64,000 nt of DNA from Sesamum alatum (taxonomy: Eukaryota > Streptophyta > Magnoliopsida > Lamiales > Pedaliaceae), in NCBI GenBank assembly GCA_034509735.1, contig JACGWO010000005.1, positions 14,621,264 through 14,685,263 of the forward strand. Direction: 5' to 3'. Position numbers and translations under genes: made by a program. The notes under the pieces are model-generated. The model did not search any database. It worked only from the letters and a program-made list of their open reading frames with translations, and was not told where the DNA came from. Below are positions 1-9,686 of the stretch, one piece after another. Numbering within the stretch: the stretch's first letter is position 1; each line of letters begins with the position of its first letter.

Positions 1-1484
1 GGGTGGTTTGCAGAAAGTGAATAAAGACTTAAAAGCCAAGAACAGTTCTAGGATTCAACAATGGCAAGGTCCATTGATGAAAAGGACTAGAGACTTGTTA
101 GGCCCATAATCGTGATCATGTTAGGATAATATAGGAATTACGTAACCTAGCATGATCAAAAGTATGTCTCTTTGTTGGACAAAGATTTTATTACATACAT
201 ATTTGATCAAACAAAATTACTGAATATTGATTCATGTTTGCTAGTAGTTACACGTAAATTCCTAGAACACCATCCCATAAAAGGTTTATGGATACTCAAA
301 ATTCAAATTATCTAAATGGATTAATCAAGACCAACTTACAAATTTGGCATCTACAACAGCTAGGACGTTTCTTCTTATTAAAAGATAAGTAAATTGGAAA
401 GTTCGATGAATCTAGAAATAGATGATTCGAATCGACTAAATTTACGAGTCTTTTATAAAGAAGAAAGTCCCAAAGCTCTTTGTTGGACGACGTAGGCTTG
501 CCAAATAGTCTATTGGAAGGGATCCAATAAGACAACTATAGGATACTAATACACAAGACTATAAGAGGGTTCAAAAGTCTAAAGGTCCCATAGGAGGTTT
601 GGGAATTAGACTTAAGGAGGTGAACCATAAATGGTTGCAAAATTAAACCTGTTTCGATAGGATCGAAAAGGCCGTGTATTTAGTGGGAGCTCTTGAGCAT
701 CCAAGTTGAGAATGGAATTCTCAGTGAAACGTTTCCTGTAAAGGCCAAGTATGACGGTCTCTGATAAAGGGAACGATCAAGCCTCGTTGGATGGAGGTTG
801 ATCGAAGTTTCACCCAATTACCTTAGCCCGTGAAGACGTATACTTGAAAATTGCCAACGTAAGGAACATGGCACTTTGCTAGGAGTCACGCACAAGGAGC
901 CACGGTTTGGCAAGCCTATGTCCCGACAAAGTCCTTGAGCATGTAGAAGGATCCTACATACGTCAAGGGACTAGTGGGAGACAAATTAGACTCGGTGTCT
1001 GTTTTGTGTAGGTTTACGGCAGAATAATGCTAACGTTGCTTATAATCCTATTTCCTACTTAAATTGATAACATTCCAATCCCCTTAAGAACAAACCCGAA
1101 TGTCGTAGAGGTACGAGCGATCGGGTTAAGTTCTGTCAAAATTGGATAGAAATCCAAATGACTTGCGGAACATGATGTTGGACATCATAGTAGGATTTAT
1201 GGAAAGGATCCATAGAATCCGCTAGGAAATTCAAACCGGGTTTGAAACACCACATAACTGGAATATTCGTTTTGACGAGCTCATACGGAGCATGACTCGG
1301 TCTTAAACAAAGTAGGTGATCAGTGGGAGTAGAAATGGCGTTCCAAGTGTTTAAGTGTGTAATATCTTGATTCATGGATGAATTCAAGGCATTAGGAATC
1401 ACTAAAACACAAACCGTAACTCACGAAAATTCTCCCTGACATTTTAGGGTTCCCACATACATATCATGAATTGAGCTTTTCAAA

Positions 1485-1650
1485 GACTCAGTCATGGTAG
1501 ACTGATGAGAAAACTCAAATATGTAGAGGGACAAGTTGTTCGAGACTCAGTCATGGTAAGACTGATGAGAAAACTTAGATACTGTGAATAAAGCATCAAG
1601 CCATTCAAGACTTAGTCACGGTGGACTAATGAGAAGGCTTGGATGTTGAG
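1485..1650 (+). repeat. Three diverged direct repeats in A1 pol relic
   Basis: A unit starting GACT(C/T)AGTCA(T/C)GGT followed by (A)GACT(G/A)ATGAGAA occurs at about 1485, 1544 and 1609, a period near 60-65 bp. The second A copy keeps two and a half units near 49408-49560, after a deletion of about 58 bp. Nothing comparable is visible in the B or C pol genes. Confidence 0.65.
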
Positions 1651-2249
1651 TATCCCCTACGTCTTAACCCTAGGCAAACATACGATATGTTTACTCGGTG
1701 CATAGGAACCGATGTTGAGAGTGCTTCTTGCATGGCTCAATAGAGATTGGTAGTGCACTGAAGGGTTGAAGACAACAATCAAGAACGATCCTTAGTACCT
1801 GAATAAGGACTAAAGATTGGTTCATGATACACCGTCTGTTGAGAGTTTCTTTGGAAGGCTAAAGCGATACTAGCTTCCAGAGAATAAGTGAAAACCAGTT
1901 AGTCTCAAAGGTATGTACAGTCAGGCCCAACGACGAGTGCATTGAATAGTGGTCACTGATGAAGACTTCGTCCAGAGGATGGACATGGCGCCTAGCACGA
2001 CCAAGCCATGTTCGCCTATATGGCAGGCAACTTGGCTGTGGGAGTATTGGCACGAGATCTCATCACAAGATCCACGAAAATATTCTTAGACAACCACCAT
2101 CTCTAGGAGGCAATGGTGGATAGAGGTAACACGGTTAGATCGTATTGCTTCGCAAGGAAATATAAGTGGACTCAGAATACCTTAGTCGGTATCGTAGATT
2201 ACTCATACTCAGAGGATTCTGAACAAAATGGGTAATTGACTTATTGGTC

Positions 2250-2260
2250 AAGTGGGAGAT
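2250..2260 (+). other. Polypurine tract of A1
   Basis: AAGTGGGAGAT lies immediately before the LTR start TGTTAG. This is the plus-strand DNA priming site typical of LTR elements, and the same 11 bases precede the other LTRs in the window. Confidence 0.85.
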
Positions 2261-2345
2261 TGTTAGAAAAGGTAACCAGAAAGTCAATGGTACTGGCTGT
2301 TCTGAGAACCATTCGTCAATCTGTGAACAAGTAATATTATGTTAA
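2261..2345 (+). repeat. A-family left LTR, segment 1
   Basis: This is the first 85 bp of an A LTR, starting TGTTAGAAAAGG after the polypurine tract. It matches the first 90 bp of the right A LTR at 50174. It is interrupted by B1 and resumes at 16616; together the pieces make a 2221-bp LTR. Confidence 0.9.
2341..2345. repeat. Target-site duplication of B1 (GTTAA)
   Basis: GTTAA at 2341-2345 recurs at 16611-16615, directly after the B1 end TTCA. The uninterrupted right A LTR reads ATTATGTTAATGAATG at this point, which confirms the empty site. Confidence 0.95.
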
Positions 2346-3567
2346 TGTTAGAATAGGTGACCAGAAAGCCAATAGGTTTGGTGATTTGTAACCTATCTGA
2401 CAACTTGATGTAAATGTAATGTTATTATGTGATGAATAAGATGAGTATTCGTCACCAATGGTACCTTCTTTGTTGCGCTCATCTTACATTTGTTAAAACG
2501 GTGTTTAACTTATATCGCAACAAAGCCCACAGACCATGGATAACAACTCGTGCAGTTGGGCCACGCATTGGATGGTGGTCATGAAACCAACTGATTAAGA
2601 GTTGGGTCTGAAACGTTCCAAGTCGAGGACCTCGAGACAGGGCATCGAGAGTCCTATTGAGACTTGCGTCAAGAGTCGTGTTCATTGGATGAGTGCCGTG
2701 TTTCATGGACGACAGGCGTGGGACGCCTACACGATCTTGATGGGTTGGTCGACTGGGGTCGAGCCGACTGGACTGACTCGCGGGGATCATCATATGGAAG
2801 CCTTGGAGGCTTGGTCGGTATGCTTGGTTTTCCCCAGTTCCGATAGTACGGGAGTAATCCTCAGACTTGAGGAATCATGGCAGTCGCGTGCACAGGACGG
2901 CTGTATCTTGGATCTGGCGAGAGGTAATCATTCTGTAAGATGATTATCATAAGCCTTGTCCAGTGCAGTCGGAATGTGCAACGAGGACGGTGGATTCGAA
3001 GAAGAGGATCCGTCCCCTGTTAGTATGTGACAGAGGTATCTCCTATGCACTCGGAGACACGTTCATGCTGTTTGAAGCTGTGGCCACAGTGGTTGGTCGA
3101 ACAGGGAATGGTTTCCTGTGTCGACGCAATGAAGCATACGTGGTCTCGAGTATTAAGCATAGATGCCTAGTCAAGGATGGGAACCGACGCCCAATTCCAT
3201 ACCCTAGACTAAGGCCGGGAGACGGTAGACGGAAGGATCGTACCCGTACGGAATCGGCGCCTAAATGTTCACGCCAATTCACCTAATCTCTAGTGCCATG
3301 GACCGTTGCTAGACGGCTACCTATGGTAACGGGCCCTTATGGGACACGGGCCCAAGTCTAGCTGAGGGTGAACCTAAAGGGTCACACACAAATCACCGAG
3401 GAGGTTCAGAGATCGACTTGGAGTCAATCTCGAAGGATAAAATAAGTAATTGGATTACTTAAGGGAAAGTCCATTGGATGGACCGGCCGATATTGTATCG
3501 AGCTTCCATTTAATTGGTAAATTAGATTTTCGATTAAATATGGAAAGTTGAGATGTTGAGAAGTTTG
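2346..3567 (+). repeat. B1 5' LTR, segment 1 (U3)
   Basis: This is the first 1222 bp of the B1 5' LTR. It aligns with 13614-14832 of the 3' LTR. B2 interrupts it at the GAAGTTTG site and it resumes at 6852. It includes the block around 3285-3375 that is also conserved in the A and C LTRs. Confidence 0.93.
3563..3567. repeat. Target-site duplication of B2 (GTTTG)
   Basis: GTTTG at 3563-3567 is repeated at 6847-6851 on the other side of B2. Joining the flanks restores a continuous B LTR. Confidence 0.93.
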
Positions 3568-5795
3568 TGAAGGACAAGCGGATCCGCCCGGGAGCGCGAG
3601 CGGAAGCGAGAAAGGCGAGATAAGTGCGTAAATTTAAATCAAATATAAAATACGCGAATCCCAAGGGGTGTACCCTTGGGTGCTCAACCGGGCGTTCGAT
3701 GTAGGATGTGTAAATATTAAAACATATATTTAAACACGTAGGGCATAGATATACAATTGAAATCAATCAAAGCGTAATAAACCGTTACCTTTGATTGTTT
3801 AGCGTATGCTCCCGGCTACTAGCGTTGTTCCTTCTCCGGAATGCTCACGAAATCCAAACGTATGGATTCTCCAAAGGTGATCCACACCACACCGGAAGAA
3901 ACACACGTTCTTCTTGCTAGAAAAGAACGGGTTTAGGAAGGAATCGGTTTAAGAGAAGAACACTATGAATTAGTGTTCTCTTAAACTTACTTTGTTCTTC
4001 TTCTTGATTCAAAATCAAGTGAAGAACACAAGTGTAAGAGAGGGAGGGAGCACGAAATTTTGAGAGAGAGGAGAGGATTTTTGTCTTCTCTTTTTCCTAG
4101 AAAAAGATGAATAATGAATCACTTATGCTAGGTGTTGTATATTCTAATATATATACATAATTAATGTGATTATTGGAATGTGTCTAGGTTCATCCAAGGA
4201 TGTCTAGATTCATTCCAATCAATCACCATCAATTCTTCAATCAAGCCTACCAAAATTTATGGTATGATCAAATCATACCAAAAGGGAAGAGCTTGATTGG
4301 AGTTGATTTGTCTCTTTCCAAAAGAGACAAGTCAACATACCACCTAGCATGCAACATGGCTGATTTTGCTTCCTCCAAGGGAGCATGTCGGCTATGTTTA
4401 ATTAAGGGAAGAAGTCCAACTTCTTCCTATTCCAAATTAGGAATTATTTCTCCTCTCGGGTATAATTTAACGGACCGGGTTTTATCGTAATCCAATTACG
4501 ACGAAACCAATATTAAATCCAATTTAATGTCCACTTAAATTATTCTCGTTGATCTTTTAATCCAATTAAAAGATCCAACGTCTCAACATCTCAACTTTCC
4601 ATATTTAATCGAAAATCCAATTTACCGATTAAATGAAAGCCCGATACAATATCGGCCCGTCCATCCAATGGACTTTCCCTTAAGTAATCCAATTACTTAT
4701 TTTATCCTTCGAGATTGACTCCAAGTTGATCTTTCAACCTCCTCGGTGATTTGTGTGTGACCCTTTAGGTTCACCCTCAGCTAGACTTGGGCCCGTGTCC
4801 CACAAGGGCCCGTTACCATGGGTGGCCGTCTAGCAACGGTCCATGGGACTAGAGACTAGGTGAATTGGCGTGAACATTTAGGCGCCGATTCCGTACGGGT
4901 ACGATCCTTCCGTCTACCGTCTCCCGGCCTTAGTCTAGGGTATGGAATTGGGCGTCGGTTCCCATCCTTGACTAGGCATCTATGCTTAATACTCGAGACT
5001 ACGTATGCTTCATTGCATCGACACAGGAAACCATTCCCTGTTCGACCAACCACTGTGGCCACAGCTTCAAACAGCATGTACGTGTCTCCGAGTGCATAGG
5101 AGATACCTCTGTCATATACTGACAGGGGACGGATCCTCTTCTTGGAATCCACCATCCTCGCTACACATTCCGACTGCACTGGACAAGGCTTATAATGATC
5201 ATCTTACAGAATGATCACCTCTCGCCAGATCCAAGATACAGCCGTCCTGTGCACGTGACTACCATGATTCCTCAAGTCTGAGGATTACTCCCGTACTATC
5301 GGAACCGGGGAATCCAATCATACCGACCAAGCCTCCAAGGCTTCCATATGATGATCCCCGTGAGTTAGTCCAGTCGGCTCGACCCCAGTCGACCAACCCA
5401 TCAAGATCGTGTAGGCGTCCCACGCCTGTCGCCGATAAAACACGGCACTCATCCAATGAACACGACTCTTGACCCAAGTCTCAATAGGACTCTCGATGCC
5501 CTGTCTCGAGGTCCTCGACTTGGAACGTTTCAGACCCAACTCTTAATCAGTTGGTTTCATGACCACCATCCAATGCGTAGCCCAACTGCACGAGTTGTTA
5601 TCCATGGTCTGTGGGCTTTGTTGCGATATAAGTTAAACACCGGTTTAACAAATGTAAGATGAGCGCAACAAAGAAGGTACCATTGGTAATGAATATTCAT
5701 CTTATTCATCACATAATAATATTACATTCACATCAAGTTGTCGGATAGGTTACAAATTGCCAAACCTATTGGCTTTCTTGTCACCTATTCCAACA
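3568..5795 (-). repeat. B2 3' LTR
   Basis: This is a full-length 2228-bp B LTR in reverse. It starts TGAAGGACAAGCGG (complement of the TTCA end) and finishes CCTATTCCAACA (complement of the TGTTGG start), followed by the complement of the polypurine tract. Together with 2346-3567 it forms a head-to-head inverted LTR pair. Confidence 0.93.
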
Positions 5796-6698
5796 ATCTC
5801 CCACTTGACCTAAAGCCTATCACCCATTGACCTCGAACCTCTTATTCAGATGGTGAGTATGGGCAACTTGCGACATGGGCTTAGCAAGTGGATCTGCTAT
5901 GTTTTCTGCGGAGCTGACTCGGTCCAACCGAACGTCACTCCTGCTATCCATCTCTCTAAGAGATGGTAGCGTCTAAGAATATGCTTGGATCGTGATGAGA
6001 TCTCGGTTCCTTTGCTAGCGCTATCGTCCCGTTGTTATCATAAAAGATAATTACAGGCTTAGCAATGCTAGGTACTACATCCAACCTTTGGATGTAGCTC
6101 ATCAACCAAACCACTCCTTAGCAGCTTCCAAAGCCGCTATGTATTCAAAACTCTATGGTGGAGTCCGCCGTGGTAGCCTACTTGGAACCCTTCCAAGTAA
6201 CCACGCCACCATTAAGTCTGAACACATAACCAGACTGAGACTTGGCATCATCGTCATCCGACTGGAAGCTAGCGTCGCTATAGCCTTTCCAGTATCAACT
6301 CTCCACCGCCGCAGTTCAAGAACATGTCCTTAGTCCTTTTCAGGTACTTTAGGATAGTCTTAACTGCACTCCATCGGCTAGTTACGCTCAAAGCAAAAGC
6401 CACATCAGGTCTATTGCTCTGACAGCATACTGTATGCTGCCTACGGCTGAAGCATAGGGGATGTCCAACATCCGTTTAAGCTCCTCATCAGTCTTAGGAG
6501 ACTGCTTCTTGGATAACTTAATTCCATGCTTCATAGGAAGGAATCCTCGTTTTGAGTTCTCCATCTTGAATCTCTTCAAGACTTTCTCAATGTACGAGGA
6601 CTGGGCCATTCCTAACATCCTTTTAGATCTATCCCTGTAGATCTTGATGCCAAGGATGTAGGATGCCTCACCCATATCCTTCATGGAGAATTGTGTTG
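5796..6698 (-). pseudogene. B2 pol remnant: RT C-terminus and RNase H
   Basis: Read on the minus strand, this starts inside the reverse-transcriptase palm/thumb region (STQFSMKDMGEASYILGIKI) just after the position where YVDD would lie. It runs through KMENSKRGFLPMKHG and LDIPYASAVGSIQYAV into RNase H. The first ~315 bases are open (to 6388) and the frame is then lost. RNase H signatures such as the YSDAS equivalent and DNNGAIA are recognisable near 6270 and 6030. No product is expected. Confidence 0.85.
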
Positions 6699-6846
6699 AC
6701 AAATGTAAGATGAGCGCAACAAAGAAGGTACCATTGGTGATGAATACTCATCTTATTCATCACATAATAATATTACATTCACATCAAGTTGTCGGATAGG
6801 TTACAAATTGCCAAACCTATTGGCTTTCTGGTCACCTATTCCAACA
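6699..6846 (-). repeat. B2 5' LTR stub
   Basis: These 148 bp correspond to the first bases of the B LTR (TGTTGGAATAGG start at 6846, read on the minus strand), ending within CATTTGT where the sequence jumps into pol. This remnant of the 5' LTR leaves B2 without a promoter, R region or PBS. Confidence 0.88.
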
Positions 6847-7270
6847 GTTTGATCTTTTAATTGGATTAAAAGATCAACGGGAATAATTTAAGTGGACATT
6901 AAATTGGATTTAATGTTGGGTTCGTCGTAATTGGATTACTATAAAACCCGGTCCGTTAAATTATACCCGAGAGGAGAAATAATTCCTATTTTGGAATAGG
7001 AAGAAGTTGGACTTCTTCCCCTAATTAAACATGGCCGACATGCTCCCTTGGAGGAAGCAAAATCAGCCGTGTTTCATGCTAGGTGGTATGTTGACTTATC
7101 TCTTTTGGAAAGAGACAAATCAACTCCAATCAAGCTCTTCCCTTTTGGTATGATTTGATCATACCATAAATTTTGGTAGGCTTGATTGAAGAATTGATGG
7201 TGATTGATTGGAATGAATCTAGACATCCTTGGATGAACCTAGACACATTTCAATAATCACATTAATTATG

Positions 7271-7280
7271 TATATATATT
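7271..7280 (+). promoter_or_regulatory. Putative TATA element of B LTR
   Basis: TATATATATT follows AATTATG in the LTR and is kept in all B LTR copies, for example near 15254. Position about 590 bp before the LTR end would place U5 features in the transcript. No start site can be read from sequence alone. Confidence 0.5.
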
Positions 7281-7745
7281 AGAATATACAACACCAAGCA
7301 TAAGTGATTCATTATTCATCTTTTTCTAGGAAAAAGAGAAGACAAAAATCCTCTCCTCTCTCTCAATTTTCGTGCTCTCTCCCTCTCTTACACTTGTGTT
7401 CTTCACTTGATTTTGAATCAAGAAGAAGAACAAAGTAAGTTTAAGAGAACACTAATTCATAGTGTTCTTCTCTTACACCGATTCATTCCTAAACCCGTTC
7501 TTTTCTAGCAAGAAGAACGTGTGTTTCTTCCGGTGTGGTGTGGATCACCTTTGGAGAATGCATACGTTTGGATTTCGTGAGCATTCCGGAGAAGGAACAA
7601 CGCAAGTAGCCGGGAGCATACGCTAAACAATCAAAGGTAACGGTTTATTACGCTTTGATTGATTTCATTTATATATCTATGCCCGATGTGCTTAAATATA
7701 TGTTTTAATATTTACACATCCTACATCGAACGCCCGGTTTGAGCA

Positions 7746-7766
7746 CCCAAGGGTACACCCCTTGGG
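7746..7766 (+). other. U5 hairpin with TACAC loop (B)
   Basis: The arms CCCAAGGG and CCCTTGGG surround the loop TACAC. The equivalent hairpins in A (18605-18629), the C fragment (39323-39343) and C (51193-51215) have different arms but a CACAC loop, which indicates a conserved RNA structure downstream of the transcription start. Confidence 0.7.
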
Positions 7767-7860
7767 ATTCGCGTATTTTGAATTTTATTTAAATTTACGC
7801 ACAATATCTCGCTCTCTCGCTTCCGCTCGCGCTCCCGGGCGGATCTGCTTGTCCTTCAAG

Positions 7861-7872
7861 TGGTATCAGAGT
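7861..7872 (+). other. Primer-binding site of B1
   Basis: TGGTATCAGAGT lies two bases after the LTR end. It is complementary to the 3' end of plant initiator tRNA-Met with one change (final C to T; the other copies read GAGC). This is the minus-strand priming site for reverse transcription. Confidence 0.9.
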
Positions 7873-8120
7873 CCGGTTCGATGTAAGGGGCATAGATCTA
7901 TGTGTTTGGCATGATCTACTTGCTTTTAATGGTTTTATTGGCATGTTAGATTGTATAAATATATGAGTAATATGATAATTCAATTGTTTGGATTTAATGA
8001 ACTTTTGGCATGCTTAATTTTGTTAGATTGGATCTAAAATTGCATGCTTATTTTCAGAATAATATTATTGCTATTGTGCTGAAACAGTTTTGGAAAGCAA
8101 AAAAAAAAAAAAAAAATTTG

Positions 8121-8264
8121 ATCGGGCCGGTAGTGGCCGCGCGCAGCCGGCCGCTGCTGGCCGAGGCCAGCGCGCGCACGCGCAGGGCGCGCAGGCTTGC
8201 TGCCTGCTCGTGCGCGCGCTACCCTGTGCGCGCGGCCGGCCGGCCAGCACAGCGGCTGGGCCGT
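8121..8264 (+). other. GC-rich leader island (B1)
   Basis: About 140 bp of almost pure G+C, rich in CpG and in GGCC/GCGC, lies between an oligo-A tract and AT-rich DNA. Terminal GGGCCGG and CCGGCCGGCC segments are complementary. Islands sit at the same place in the other B copies (27531-27650, 35163-35258, 43508-43656), in A (two) and in C (580 bp). Confidence 0.8.
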
Positions 8265-9211
8265 TTTGTGCCGTTTTTCGACTTTTTCTGGAAAATTTGA
8301 TTTTCTGTATTTTCTGCACAATATTCTGAAAATATATTAATTTTGCATATTTAATTTTAGAATAATTGGATTATTCCTTGAATTAAATTTGCTTAATTAA
8401 TTTGGGATTAATACATGCATTAGATGCATTATTTAAAATGTCCATTAAATTTAAAATTTGAATTTTGCATATTATTTGTATATTTATGCTTTTGTGATGT
8501 TGGACATCACTTGGGTATTTGGAATATCCATTGGTTATTTATGCATGATTATTTGGAATTATTATGTTATATGAGTTGATGGAATCAACATGGGATGATC
8601 ACAAGAGCCCTAGACCTTATGTATGGATGAATGTATGATCATTTATTTTCTGTTGGGTGGGGCCTGCGTGCCTCTTGTTTTTGGGACTATCATCTCCCGT
8701 ATTTTCAGCCTCATGATGTTAAAGCTTGTTTTCTTTATTACCGATGTATTATTTTCAGTTGTAATGAGAGTAGATAGGATTGGTGAGGTTTCAATTTTAA
8801 CAAGCAATTGGAGTCGGAGACCCCAAGGAGGAGCATCAAGGCGTGAAACAAGAAGCACTTCAAGGCCCATTGGAATGACAATGGGTTTATTATTATTGTA
8901 ATAATTTAGGACCACCCTAGACAGACCATAGACTCACTGCGGGCTCAGTGGGTGGCATAGGTTGGGCTTGTGATCATCCTAAACAGGGGTATGCTATGTT
9001 TTCTGCATGCGGCGTATTTATTTATCGCTTTAAATATTGGATATTTATGCATGCTAAAACACAATAATGTGATGAGGTCTCGGTCATACACAAACTCTCA
9101 TTTGGTTGGACCAAATTAAATATTAGGCCCAGAACGGACTTGAATCAAAATGGTATTTTGGTCTGTCCGAGCCTTCCATCCACAGCAATGTGGTGAGGAA
9201 GATACCACTAC

Positions 9212-9245
9212 CCAAGTGTGGTCTCACAAGTCGTGGCACACTTGG
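9212..9245 (+). other. Leader stem-loop 1 (B1)
   Basis: The 9-bp arms CCAAGTGTG and CACACTTGG enclose the 16-nt loop GTCTCACAAGTCGTGG. The other B copies have the loop GTCTCACGAGTCGTGG (complement strand at 26549-26582 and 34201-34234). In C (57580-57615) the loop is nearly the same but the arms are CAATAACGTG and CACGTTATTG. Confidence 0.75.
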
Positions 9246-9302
9246 ACTAGGGGAAAGCTGCACCATTGTTGTGAACAAAAAGACTGCGCACGCTGTTTCC
9301 CT

Positions 9303-9318
9303 GTCTCACGAGTCGTGG
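9303..9318 (+). other. Leader stem-loop 2 loop motif (B1)
   Basis: GTCTCACGAGTCGTGG is a second copy of the loop sequence, 82 bp after the first. The inner CACGAGTCGTG is self-complementary. Flanking pairing (CTGTT..CCC against GGG..GACAG) is imperfect in B and better in A (46709-46742). Confidence 0.65.
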
Positions 9319-9580
9319 GGGGCAATAGTTTGAGGCATGATTTGGTTGATGGGTCGGGCCTAACACTGAGTAACATGGTTCGCTTGGAGTCATCGGAACC
9401 ATGCGAATAGCTGAGGCAAAATATCTTGGGAATCGCATTGGATGAGAATGATATTGGATATCTCCCACAAGGTCTTCTTCATGTGAATCGTAAAAGCGGG
9501 GCATGGAGATTACGCTTGTGGATCCCGAGCCCACTAGGAAATGGTTTCCCGAAACTCCGCTTGAGAGTGGCGGACTTTCG

Positions 9581-9588
9581 TATAAATA
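9581..9588 (+). promoter_or_regulatory. TATAAATA close to gag start
   Basis: TATAAATA sits about 100 bp before the gag ATG, inside TTCGTATAAATAGTGGGAGG. It is identical in the B copies and in C, and altered to TAGAAATA in A2. It could be an internal promoter element or part of a conserved leader structure. Confidence 0.35.
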
Positions 9589-9686
9589 GTGGGAGGGTTA
9601 AAGACTAAAAGACCAAGTCTTCAATTTGAACAATAATATTACCATCATCTGCTAATTTCTGCTTTACATTTTTTAATAATGTAGAT

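Larger units (their letters stand above)
1..2260 (+). pseudogene. A1: degenerate copia pol relic (A family)
   Basis: This is the 3' part of an A-family internal region, cut by the window edge. It aligns base for base with the second A copy at 47973-50173. Fragments of the copia polyprotein can still be recognised out of frame: an integrase zinc-finger region near 330-480, the integrase C-terminal region near 960-1020 (GTGGGAGACAAATTAGACTC corresponds to VGDKLDS), and RNase H remnants near 1850-2250. Stops and shifts are frequent and no ORF is meaningful. The stretch between the integrase C-terminus and the RNase H part is much shorter than in B1, so most of the reverse-transcriptase core is gone. 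The region ends in a polypurine tract directly before an LTR. The family is clear, but domain borders are approximate. Confidence 0.8.
3568..6846 (-). mobile_element. B2: internally deleted copia element
   Basis: This is a minus-strand B element inserted in the B1 5' LTR. It has a complete 3' LTR on the left (3568-5795), the 3' end of pol (5796-6698), and only the first ~145 bp of its 5' LTR on the right (about 6699-6846). Leader, gag, protease, integrase and most of reverse transcriptase are missing. Both outer ends and the GTTTG target duplication are intact, so the deletion happened inside the element. The junction falls in ACAA, which is shared by the LTR (TTAACAAATG) and by pol (GTTGACAACC). 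Confidence 0.92.
6852..7858 (+). repeat. B1 5' LTR, segment 2 (U3 end, R, U5)
   Basis: This is the remaining 1007 bp of the B1 5' LTR, giving 2229 bp in total. It carries part of the U3 string of short inverted repeats, a TATA-like stretch at 7271, and the U5 hairpin at 7746-7766, and ends GTCCTTCA two bases before the PBS. Confidence 0.93.
7873..9686 (+). other. B1 5' leader, no intact gene
   Basis: This is 1.8 kb between the PBS and the gag ATG. In order it holds: the CCGGTTCGATGTA segment that can pair with U5 (7873-7885), an oligo-A run (about 8099-8116), a GC-rich island (8121-8264), AT-rich sequence, two stem-loops sharing one loop (9212-9245 and around 9303-9318), and a TATAAATA (9581-9588). 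Several upstream ATGs occur. An ORF of 92 codons at 8623-8901 recurs in other B copies but not in C, so I do not call it a gene. Confidence 0.75.

Noticed and set aside
2963..3286. A 107-codon ORF inside the B LTR, seen again at 4856-5179, 14230-14553 and 45216-45539.
   Set aside because: It lies in U3 upstream of the promoter, is broken in other B LTRs (21729-21938, 29202-29498 shortened, 36877-37059), has no recognisable domain, and an antisense ORF is equally preserved. Recent common ancestry of the LTRs explains it.
8498..8510. GATGTTGGACATC near-palindrome that also occurs at 19333, 1165 and in RT codons (RMLDIP).
   Set aside because: Occurrences in leader and pol are in unrelated contexts; the shared word is short enough to be coincidence.
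8623..8901. Leader ORF of about 92 codons with a hydrophobic start, also at 26892-27176 and 34535-34804.
   Set aside because: The homologous sequence in C does not keep the frame, both strands are open in the same place, and no family is recognisable. Similarity reflects recent copies.
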